NCBI GenBank assembly: GCA_963789175.1
Contig: CAWBJO010000002.1
Location: 186,001 to 250,000 of the forward strand
Direction of reading: 5' to 3'
DNA length: 64,000 nt
Origin: CAWBJO01 sp963789175
GTDB lineage: Bacteria; Pseudomonadota; Alphaproteobacteria; Rhizobiales; Aestuariivirgaceae
Part shown: piece by piece, positions 56,905-64,000 of the stretch
How the letters are laid out: the number at the start of each line of letters is the position of its first letter
Numbering within the stretch: the first letter of the stretch is position 1
Made by a program: the position numbers and the translations under genes
Notes under the pieces: generated by a model
What the model saw: only the letters and a program-made list of their open reading frames with translations
Told to the model about the DNA's origin: nothing
Databases searched by the model: none

Positions 56905-56999
56905 ATCCGGCACTCCGAGGGGTTGTCCCGCACGCTAATTGCCTACCGTGATGCTTGCAACCGAACTCCGACTTTTTCGGGTCACAAGCATGTGTAGTG

Positions 57000-58498
57000 T
57001 CACATTTTGGCCTCATCCAACCCTAGGTCGCGCATCTTGCGATAGAGAGTCGACCGGCCGATTCCCAATTTACGGGCAACTTCCGACATCTGCCCGCGAT
57101 AGCGATTGAGGGCGAGACGGATCATGTCCGCTTCGACCTCCTCGAGCTTGCGGATGTGCCCGCCGTCGGTCACGGCCGGAATGCCCAGCGCCATGCCGTC
57201 GCCGGCGATGTTGCCGGGGCGCTCGGTGCCGTTGCCGACCATCGCGGCCTGACCCTGGGGGAGGGAGGGACGCGGCTGCATGGCGGGAGCGGGGGGATCT
57301 TCGCCTCGTAACCTTCGACCAGCGAGGCGATCTGCGGGAAGTCATCGACCGTCAGCTCGTCGGTCTCGCACAGCACGATGGCGCGGAACACGGTGTTCTC
57401 GAGCTGGCGGACGTTGCCCGGCCAGGCATAGGTCTTCAGCATGGCCAGGGCCGCCGGCACGATGCCGCGCACGTGGCGGCCCTCCTCGGCGGCGAATCGG
57501 GTGATGAAATGGTGGACGAGCTCGGGAATGTCGTCGGTGCGCTGGCGGAGCGGCGGCACCATGACCGGGAATACGTTCAGTCGGTAGTAGAGATCCTCGC
57601 GAAACTCGCCGCGCTTCACCATGTCGATCATGTTGCGGTTGGTGGCGGAGATCAGGCGGATGTTCACCTTGATCGGGCGACGCGAGCCGACGGGATCGAT
57701 CTCGCCCTCCTGTATGGCGCGGAGGAGCTTGACCTGGATGTCGAGCGGCAGTTCGGCGACTTCGTCGAGGAAGAGGGTGCCGCCGTCGGCCTCCTGGAAC
57801 TTGCCGGAGTGCCTGCCGGTGGCGCCGGTGAAGGAGCCTTTCTCGTGACCGAACAGGATGCTTTCGACGAGGTTCTCGGGAATGGCACCGCAGTTGACGG
57901 CGACGAACGGTCTGCCGCGGCGATCGCTTTCTCCCTGGATGGCACGGGCGAACATTTCCTTGCCGACGCCCGATTCGCCCTCGATGAGGACGGGAATCGT
58001 CGACTGGGCGGCGCGGCGGCCGAGCCTCAGGACGTTGGTCATGGCGGGGCTCGACGCGATCAGCTCGTCGAAAGTCAGCGCGCCGCCCACCTTGGCGTTC
58101 AGCCGCTTCACTTCCTCGGTGAGCGCCGTGACCTTGAGCAAGTTCTGGATCGACACCTTGAGGCGCTCGGGCGAGACGGGCTTCACGACGAAATCGTCGG
58201 CCCCGGCCCGCATGGCCCGGATCACCGTCTCGATCGAGCCCTGCGCCGTCTGCACGATCACTGGACGATGGACCGACCCCGATTCGAGCTTCTCCAAGAC
58301 CTCGAGCCCGTCCATGCCGGGCATCATGAGGTCGAGAATGATGAGCTCGAGGCTTGCCGCCTGAGGCGCGGTGAGCAGGTCGAGGGCTTTCTGACCGCCG
58401 TCGGCGGACGTGGTCTCGAAACCCAGCCGCTTCACCATCTCTTCAAGGATCCGACGCTGTGCGGGATCGTCGTCAACAATTAGTACGCGAGGAGCCAT
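57000..58498 (-). CDS. Sigma-54-dependent response regulator (NtrC family), frameshifted
   Basis: The gene needs two frames. The first (58498 down to about 57295) gives a receiver domain (V-L-I-V-D-D-D-P, acceptor in L-I-I-L-D-L-M-M-P), and an AAA+ domain with Walker A G-E-S-G-V-G-K-E and the sigma-54 contact G-S-F-T-G-A-T. The second (from about 57290 to 57000) gives a linker and a Fis-type helix-turn-helix (R-K-L-G-I-G-R-S-T-L-Y-R-K). The frames meet at six G (57291-57296); one extra base there restores a full protein of about 499 residues. Without it the product has no DNA-binding domain. It is either a real frameshift or a sequencing error. Confidence 0.88.
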
Positions 58499-58733
58499 GC
58501 CAGTTCGCTTGCCATGTGTTTTCGATTTTCAGTTGTCCGGTCGGATATCCCCGCGCCCCCCTGGACTCGCGGCGTCGGACGACTACCGACCGGTCCCGAA
58601 ATGTGACAGGCAAGCGTAAAGAGTGGCTTAAGCCGCTATAACAATTAGGGACAATGGCGCTTGCGAGGTGCGGAGCAAGCCGCCATATGGATGGTTAACA
58701 CTTCCGCAACACTCGCATCGCCAAGGAGCCGTC

Positions 58734-60542
58734 ATGCTGGATGCAGCCCCATCGCTCGGTCCATTGCCGGAATGGAATCTGAGCGACCTCTATGAAAGCG
58801 GTGACTCGCCGACATTCAAGGACGATCTCAAGAGGGGGCGCAGCGACGCGGAAGCCTTCGCGGCCCGCTACAAGGGAAAGCTCGCCGAGTTCGCAGCGGC
58901 TGCGGACGGCGGCGAGCGGCTGGCGGAAGCCCTGAAAGACTACGAAGCGCTCGACGAGCTCCTGGGGCGGATCGGTTCCTATGCGCAGCTTCACTATGTG
59001 GGCGACACGACCGATCCGAAACGCGCCAAGTTCTACGGCGACGTCACGCAGGCGCTGACCGACATCTCGGTGCTCCTGCTGTTCTTCGAGCTCGAGCTCA
59101 ACCGGATCGCCGATGCGACGATGGAGACGGCGCTCCAGGCACCGGGCTTCGCGCGCTACAAGCCGTGGATCGACGACTTGCGCAAGGAGCGCCCCTATCA
59201 GCTCGACGACAGGATCGAGCAACTGTTCCAGGAAAAGTCGGTGACCGGCTATTCCGCTTGGAACCGGCTTTTCGACGAGACGATGGCGGACCTCAAGTTC
59301 GAGGTCGAGGGCCGGGAGCTCCTGCTCGAGCCGACGCTGAACCTGCTTCTCGATCCGGACGAAAACAAGCGCCGGGCTGCCTCCGATGGGCTCGCCAAGA
59401 CGTTCCGTGCCAATCTCCGGCTCTTCGCGCACATCACCAACACGCTCGCCAAGGACAAGGAAATCTCCGACCGCTGGCGCGGATTCAAGGACATCGCCGA
59501 TGCCCGGCATCTCTCCAACCGGATCGAGCCGGAGGTCGTAGATGCGCTCGTCAAGGCGGTGCGCGAGGCCTTTCCGGCGCTGTCGCACCGATACTACGCG
59601 ATGAAGGCGAAGTGGCTCGGCAAGGACAAGCTCGAGCACTACGACCGCAACGCGCCGCTGCCCGAGGAAGACAAGCGCAACGTCCCGTGGGACGAGGCGC
59701 GAAACACGGTGCTCACCGCCTATGGCAGCTTCGATCCGAAGATGGCCGACATCGCCCGACAGTTCTTCGACAAGCGCTGGATCGATGCGCCGGTGCGGGC
59801 CGGAAAGGCGCCGGGCGCCTTCGCCCATCCGACCGTGCCGTCGGTCCATCCGTACGTGCTGCTAAACTACCTCGGCAAGACGCGGGACGTCATGACGCTC
59901 GCCCACGAGCTCGGACACGGCGTGCACCAGGTCCTGGCGGCGCGCCAGGGGCCGCTCCTATCACGGACGCCGCTGACGCTCGCCGAGACGGCGAGCGTGT
60001 TCGGCGAGATGCTGACGTTCCAGTCGCTACTCGACCAGACGCGCGATCAGAAACGCCGCAAGGCGCTTCTCGCCCAGAAGGTGGAGGACATGCTGAACAC
60101 GGTCGTGCGGCAGATCGCATTCTACACCTTCGAGCGGCTGGTCCATGACGAGCGCAAGGCCGGCGAGCTGACGGCGGAAAGGCTCGGCGAGATATGGCTT
60201 CAGGTGCAATCCGAAAGCCTCGGCCCGGCCATCCGCCTCGGCCCCGGATACGAGACATTCTGGACCTACATCCCGCACTTCATTCATTCACCGTTCTACG
60301 TCTATGCCTATGCGTTCGGCGACTGCCTGGTGAATTCCCTCTACGCGCGCTACCGCGAAGCGGAGAAGGGTTTCACCGACAAGTATTTCGCGATGCTGGA
60401 GGCGGGAGGAAGCAAGCATCACTCCGAGCTCCTGCGACCGTTCGGGCTCGATGCGGCCGACCCGTCATTCTGGCAGAAGGGGCTTCGCGTCATTTCCGGA
60501 TTCATCGACGAGATCGAGGCCCTCGACAGGACGGCGCGTTGA
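58734..60542 (+). CDS. M3 family oligoendopeptidase F
   Basis: The product is 602 residues from the ATG at 58734, which has AAGGAG upstream. The zinc site is T-L-A-H-E-L-G-H-G-V-H (HExxH), with the third ligand Glu in L-A-E-T-A-S-V-F-G-E-M. The N-terminal half is helical, as is usual for PepF/M3B enzymes. It hydrolyses short peptides in the cytoplasm. The following gene begins in an overlapping TTGA. Confidence 0.95.
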   Translation: MLDAAPSLGPLPEWNLSDLYESGDSPTFKDDLKRGRSDAEAFAARYKGKLAEFAAAADGGERLAEALKDYEALDELLGRIGSYAQLHYVGDTTDPKRAKFYGDVTQALTDISVLLLFFELELNRIADATMETALQAPGFARYKPWIDDLRKERPYQLDDRIEQLFQEKSVTGYSAWNRLFDETMADLKFEVEGRELLLEPTLNLLLDPDENKRRAASDGLAKTFRANLRLFAHITNTLAKDKEISDRWRGFKDIADARHLSNRIEPEVVDALVKAVREAFPALSHRYYAMKAKWLGKDKLEHYDRNAPLPEEDKRNVPWDEARNTVLTAYGSFDPKMADIARQFFDKRWIDAPVRAGKAPGAFAHPTVPSVHPYVLLNYLGKTRDVMTLAHELGHGVHQVLAARQGPLLSRTPLTLAETASVFGEMLTFQSLLDQTRDQKRRKALLAQKVEDMLNTVVRQIAFYTFERLVHDERKAGELTAERLGEIWLQVQSESLGPAIRLGPGYETFWTYIPHFIHSPFYVYAYAFGDCLVNSLYARYREAEKGFTDKYFAMLEAGGSKHHSELLRPFGLDAADPSFWQKGLRVISGFIDEIEALDRTAR

Positions 60543-61906
60543 ACGACCGCGACAAGGACCTTGAAGCGAACCGGATCGGCGCTCGCCTCAGCCGCTACGC
60601 GACGGTCGGGGCGGGGCTCGGCTCGACGGCGGCGCGTGTCGCGGCCCGGCGCATGCTAGCGCCGGAGACGGATGCCGCCGGCGAGGCGCGCCTCTTCCGC
60701 GAGACGCTGGGCTCCCTGAAGGGCCCGCTCATGAAGGTGGCGCAACTCCTGTCGACGATCCCCGACATCCTGCCGCCGGAATATGCGGAGGAGCTTGCGA
60801 CGCTACAGTCGCAGGCGCCCGCGATGGGCTGGCCGTTCGTGAGGCGGCGCATGGCGGCCGAGCTCGGCGCCGACTGGCAGGCAAAGTTCGCCAGCTTCGA
60901 GCCCGAGGCGGCGGCCGCCGCTTCGCTCGGACAGGTGCACCGGGCGCGTGACCACGCAGGAAGACTCCTCGCCTGCAAGCTCCAGTATCCGGACATGGAT
61001 TCGGCGGTCGAAGCCGACCTCACGCAACTGAAGCTCCTCCTGTCGCTGCATCGCCGGCTCGACCGGGCCATCGACACGTCGGAGATCGAAGTCGAGCTTT
61101 CCGTCCGGCTGCGGGAGGAGCTCGACTACGAGCGTGAAGGGCGCCACATGGGGCTCTACGGCAAAATGCTCGAGGGAGAGGAACGCATCCGCGTGCCTGA
61201 GATCCTGGCCGAGCTGTCGACGCGCCGGCTCCTCACCATGACGTGGCTCGAGGGCAGGGGGCTCCTCGCCTTCAAGGACCATCCGCTCGACATCCGCAAC
61301 CGCCTCGCCGCCTGCCTGTTCCGGGCCTGGTGGCTGCCATTCTGCCGTCACGGGGTCATTCACGGCGATCCGCATCTCGGCAACTACGCCGCGTTCGACG
61401 ACGCGGGCGAAGCGCAGGGCCTCAATCTCCTCGACTTCGGCGCCATCCGCATCTTCCCGCCGTCCTTCGTCGGCGGGGTCGTCGACCTCTATCACGGCCT
61501 CCAGGCGAACGACCGCGATCTGATCGTCCACGCCTACGAGACGTGGGGCTTCCGCAATGTTTCGCACCAGCTCATCGAAGTCCTCAACATCTGGGCCCGG
61601 TTCATCTACGGCCCCCTCATCGAGGACCGGGTCCGGGCGATCGCCGACGGCGTCAGCCCCGCCACCTACGGCCGCAAGCAGGCCTATACGGTCCACCAAC
61701 AACTGAAAGCCATCGGCCCGCTGCGGGTACCCCGCGAGTTCGTGTTCATGGACCGTGCCGCGATCGGTCTCGGCGGCGTCTTCATCCATCTCAGGGCGGA
61801 GCTCAATTTCCACCGCCTGTTCAACGAGGCGCTGGCCGACTTTTCCGTCGAGGGAACTGCGACGCGGCAACGGGAGGCGCTGTCGCTGGTGGGGCTTGCC
61901 CCCTGA
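60539..61906 (+). CDS. ABC1/UbiB family atypical kinase
   Basis: The product is 455 residues from a TTG at 60539 that overlaps the peptidase stop. P-L-M-K-V-A-Q-L-L-S is the K-x-G-Q-like element (here K-V-A-Q), then A-A-S-L-G-Q-V-H-R-A, the lysine in A-C-K-L-Q-Y-P, and H-G-D-P-H-L-G-N-Y with L-L-D-F-G-A-I of the catalytic lobe. UbiB-type proteins assist ubiquinone synthesis or lipid handling as ATPases. Its link to the peptidase is only translational coupling. No membrane helix is evident at the C-terminus. Confidence 0.88.
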   Translation: MNDRDKDLEANRIGARLSRYATVGAGLGSTAARVAARRMLAPETDAAGEARLFRETLGSLKGPLMKVAQLLSTIPDILPPEYAEELATLQSQAPAMGWPFVRRRMAAELGADWQAKFASFEPEAAAAASLGQVHRARDHAGRLLACKLQYPDMDSAVEADLTQLKLLLSLHRRLDRAIDTSEIEVELSVRLREELDYEREGRHMGLYGKMLEGEERIRVPEILAELSTRRLLTMTWLEGRGLLAFKDHPLDIRNRLAACLFRAWWLPFCRHGVIHGDPHLGNYAAFDDAGEAQGLNLLDFGAIRIFPPSFVGGVVDLYHGLQANDRDLIVHAYETWGFRNVSHQLIEVLNIWARFIYGPLIEDRVRAIADGVSPATYGRKQAYTVHQQLKAIGPLRVPREFVFMDRAAIGLGGVFIHLRAELNFHRLFNEALADFSVEGTATRQREALSLVGLAP

Positions 61907-62023
61907 ACCAGATCGCTTCGCGCGCCCAAGATGCGGCCTTAAAGCACGCGTGACCCGGCTTGCGATCACGAGCCTGCCGGGCTAGCGTGGCGCCCCGTTC
62001 GCATTGATCCTCCAGAGGAAACC

Positions 62024-62305
62024 ATGGCCGACACTCCCGCGCACCCGCACGAGATGGAAGAACACCTGCAATCCTACCGGGGCTTCCTCAAAGGCGTGAT
62101 CATGGTGGTCCTGGTCAGCGCATTGACGCTCGTCGCCTTGTGCGCCTTCGCGTTCGGAAAGACTTTGCCCATCCTGCTCGGCTGGGCGACGCTCATCATC
62201 GGCGTCCTCGCCGTCCTCATCGACGCGCGCTCGGATTCGAAGACGTGGCGGCTTTCGGTCGGCACGCTTCTCCTCTTCGGCATCATCACCGCCGCCAGCA
62301 TCTGA
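62024..62305 (+). CDS. aa3-type cytochrome c oxidase subunit IV
   Basis: This 93-residue protein has a charged N-terminal tail (H-P-H-E-M-E-E-H-L-Q-S-Y-R-G-F-L-K-G), then three hydrophobic helices. The tail followed by helix one is the signature of the bacterial aa3-oxidase subunit IV family. It stands 12 bases before the pnt operon, a usual alphaproteobacterial order; the other oxidase genes are elsewhere. Confidence 0.85.
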   Translation: MADTPAHPHEMEEHLQSYRGFLKGVIMVVLVSALTLVALCAFAFGKTLPILLGWATLIIGVLAVLIDARSDSKTWRLSVGTLLLFGIITAASI

Positions 62306-62317
62306 GGGCGGACGTTC

Positions 62318-63436
62318 ATGAAAATCGGGGTGCTCGCAGAACGGACGCCCGGCGAGACGCGCGTGGCGGCGAGCCCGGATGCCGTAAAAGCCTATGTGAA
62401 GAAGGGCCTTGCCGTCGCGATCGAGAGCGGTGCCGGAGAGGGATCGTTCATTCCCGATGCGACCTACGCCCTGGCCGGCGCCCGGATCGGCAGCCGGGCG
62501 GAGACGCTCGAGGGTGCCGATGTCGTGCTCGCGGTCAGGCGTCCGCCGGCAGCGGACCTGCAGGGCCTCAAGCGCGGGACGGTGGTGCTGGGCCTTCTCG
62601 ATCCCTACGGCAACAAGGACGGAATCCAGGCTCTGGCAACTCCCGGCGTCACGCTCTTCTCCATGGAACTCATGCCGCGCATCACGCGTGCCCAAGCCAT
62701 GGACGTGCTGTCGTCGCAGGCCAACCTCGCGGGCTACAAGGCGGTGATCGACGCCGCCGGGCGCTTCTCGCGCGCCTTCCCGATGATGATGACGCCGGCC
62801 GGCACTGTGCCGCCCGCCAAGGTCTTCGTGATGGGGGCGGGCGTCGCCGGCCTGCAGGCCATCGCCACCGCCCGGCGGCTCGGAGCCGTTGTGTCGGCGA
62901 CCGACGTGCGCGCCGCCGCCGGCGAGCAGGTGCAGAGCCTCGGTGCGAAGTTCATCTTCGTCGAGGGCATGAAGGACGCAGCCACGGCGGGCGGCTATGC
63001 GCAGGAGCTGTCGGAAGACGACAAGCGCCGGCAGGCGCAACTCGTTTCGGACCACATCAAGGGACAAGACATCGTCGTCACGACGGCGCTCATTCCGGGC
63101 CGTCCGGCACCGACCCTTGTCACGCAGGAGATGGTGGAAAGCATGCGGCCGGGCTCGGTCATCGTCGACCTCGCCGTCGAGCGCGGCGGCAACTGCCCGC
63201 TTTCCAAGGCGGGCGAGACCGTCGTCCACAACGGCGTGGCGATCATGGGCGAGCTCAACCTTCCGGCCCGGCTGCCGGGCAACGCCTCGCTCCTCTACGC
63301 CCGCAACCTGCAGAATTTCCTCGAGCTCATCGTGGCGAAGGACGGACGCGTAGCGATCGACTGGGACGACGAGATCATCAAGGGCACGGCACTGACGAGG
63401 GACGGCGAAATCGTCCATCCGGTGCTCAAAGGATAA
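62318..63436 (+). CDS. pntAA: NAD(P) transhydrogenase subunit alpha part 1 (NAD-binding)
   Basis: This 372-residue soluble domain I begins MKIGVLAERTPGETRVAASP. The NAD site is M-G-A-G-V-A-G-L-Q-A-I-A-T-A-R-R-L-G with D-V-R at the end of strand two. It is split from the membrane part, as in Rhodospirillum and relatives. It moves hydride from NADH to NADP driven by the proton gradient, together with the two following genes. Confidence 0.95.
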   Translation: MKIGVLAERTPGETRVAASPDAVKAYVKKGLAVAIESGAGEGSFIPDATYALAGARIGSRAETLEGADVVLAVRRPPAADLQGLKRGTVVLGLLDPYGNKDGIQALATPGVTLFSMELMPRITRAQAMDVLSSQANLAGYKAVIDAAGRFSRAFPMMMTPAGTVPPAKVFVMGAGVAGLQAIATARRLGAVVSATDVRAAAGEQVQSLGAKFIFVEGMKDAATAGGYAQELSEDDKRRQAQLVSDHIKGQDIVVTTALIPGRPAPTLVTQEMVESMRPGSVIVDLAVERGGNCPLSKAGETVVHNGVAIMGELNLPARLPGNASLLYARNLQNFLELIVAKDGRVAIDWDDEIIKGTALTRDGEIVHPVLKG

Positions 63437-63448
63437 GGAGCAGGCGCC

Positions 63449-63736
63449 ATGGACATCGATCCGTTCATCTATCTCTTCGCGATCTTCGTGCTGGCGATCT
63501 TCATCGGGTACTACGTGGTGTGGAACGTGACGCCGGCCTTGCACACGCCGCTCATGTCGGTCACCAACGCCATCTCGTCGGTCGTAATCGTCGGTGCGCT
63601 GCTTGCCGCGGGATCGGGATCGACGATCGCCATGGTGTTCGGCTTCTTCGCGCTGGCGCTCGCATCGGTCAACATCTTCGGCGGCTTCCTGGTGAGCCAG
63701 CGCATGCTGGCGATGTACAAGAAAAAGGACACCTAG
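63449..63736 (+). CDS. pntAB: NAD(P) transhydrogenase subunit alpha part 2 (membrane)
   Basis: This 95-residue protein contains three transmembrane helices and the motif HTPLMSVTNAIS, typical of the PntA C-terminal membrane domain. It is 12 bases after pntAA and three bases before pntB, so all are in one operon. Confidence 0.95.
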   Translation: MDIDPFIYLFAIFVLAIFIGYYVVWNVTPALHTPLMSVTNAISSVVIVGALLAAGSGSTIAMVFGFFALALASVNIFGGFLVSQRMLAMYKKKDT

Positions 63737-63739
63737 GCG

Positions 63740-64000
63740 ATGTCCGCCAGTCTCGTCGCGCTCCTCTACCTGCTGTCGGGCGGGCTGTTCATCCAGGCGC
63801 TGCGCGGACTGTCCAGTCCCGTGACGGCCCGGCGGGGAAACCTTCTCGGCATGGTGGGCATGGGGATCGCCGTCGTCACCACCTTGCTTGCGCGCCCGCC
63901 GGCGACGGGGACGGCCTGGCTCCTGATCATCGGCGGCATCGCCATCGGCGGCGCGGTCGGCGCGGTCATCGCGCGGCGGATCGCCATGACGGCGATGCCG
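63740..64000 (+). CDS. pntB: NAD(P) transhydrogenase subunit beta, N-terminal fragment
   Basis: The window ends after 87 codons. The visible part begins M-S-A-S-L-V-A-L-L-Y-L-L-S-G and includes S-P-V-T-A-R-R-G-N-L-L-G-M-V-G-M, the marker of PntB's membrane domain. The NADP-binding domain is beyond the edge. Confidence 0.93.
   Translation, partial: MSASLVALLYLLSGGLFIQALRGLSSPVTARRGNLLGMVGMGIAVVTTLLARPPATGTAWLLIIGGIAIGGAVGAVIARRIAMTAMP

Overview
The window is high-GC DNA from an alphaproteobacterium, most likely of the Hyphomicrobiales (Rhizobiales) type. This rests on the housekeeping block at 49.7-64 kb: type B L36, pyruvate kinase beside DUF1036, DUF1244, a GapR-like DUF2312 protein, a YcbK-like DUF882 protein, an LdtD-type L,D-transpeptidase, an aa3-oxidase subunit IV, and a transhydrogenase whose alpha subunit is split in two. 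Five copies of the alphaproteobacterial general-stress promoter GGAAC-N16/17-CGTT also sit just upstream of genes. No tRNA, rRNA, CRISPR array, insertion sequence or integrase was seen.

Layout. 0-9.5 kb: the end of an AI-2E-type permease, an inositol-monophosphatase-like enzyme divergent from an AfuABC-like ABC importer, an ATP-dependent DNA ligase, two small stress-promoter genes and a DASS anion transporter. 9.5-16.7 kb: the stump of a peptide-type binding protein, then a sugar-acid-type catabolic group (GMC oxidoreductase, two enolase-superfamily enzymes, a 3-hydroxyisobutyrate-dehydrogenase-like enzyme). Inserted in it is an ECF sigma factor divergent from a TTHB210-like secreted protein and a cupredoxin.

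16.8-35.4 kb is the most interesting part. It holds a long ureohydrolase resembling guanidine hydrolases, a MetX-like hydrolase, a flavin reductase, a TetR regulator and a lone DUF1116 protein. A roughly 13-kb same-strand run follows: glutamine-synthetase-like ligase, metallophosphoesterase, APC permease, nucleotidyltransferase-like protein, a complete Liv-type ABC importer, a Rieske oxygenase and two adjacent, diverged ureohydrolases. My reading is uptake and breakdown of an N-alkylated guanidino or amidino compound: the oxygenase would remove an alkyl group, ureohydrolases would split the C-N bond, and the ligase would capture the amine. This is inference from gene content.

35.4-43.4 kb: a small stress gene, gluconokinase, and a giant hybrid histidine kinase with eight 92-residue HAMP-type repeats like those of fungal Nik1/Os-1 kinases. 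It has a stress promoter and is overlapped by a REC-HWE kinase-REC protein. 43.4-49.7 kb: a three-gene molybdenum hydroxylase with triheme cytochrome c, several small proteins, an OGFr-like protein and a BKACE-family enzyme. 49.7-64 kb: the housekeeping block, containing an NtrC-type regulator frameshifted at a run of six G, an M3 peptidase, a UbiB-like kinase and the pnt operon, which runs off the end.
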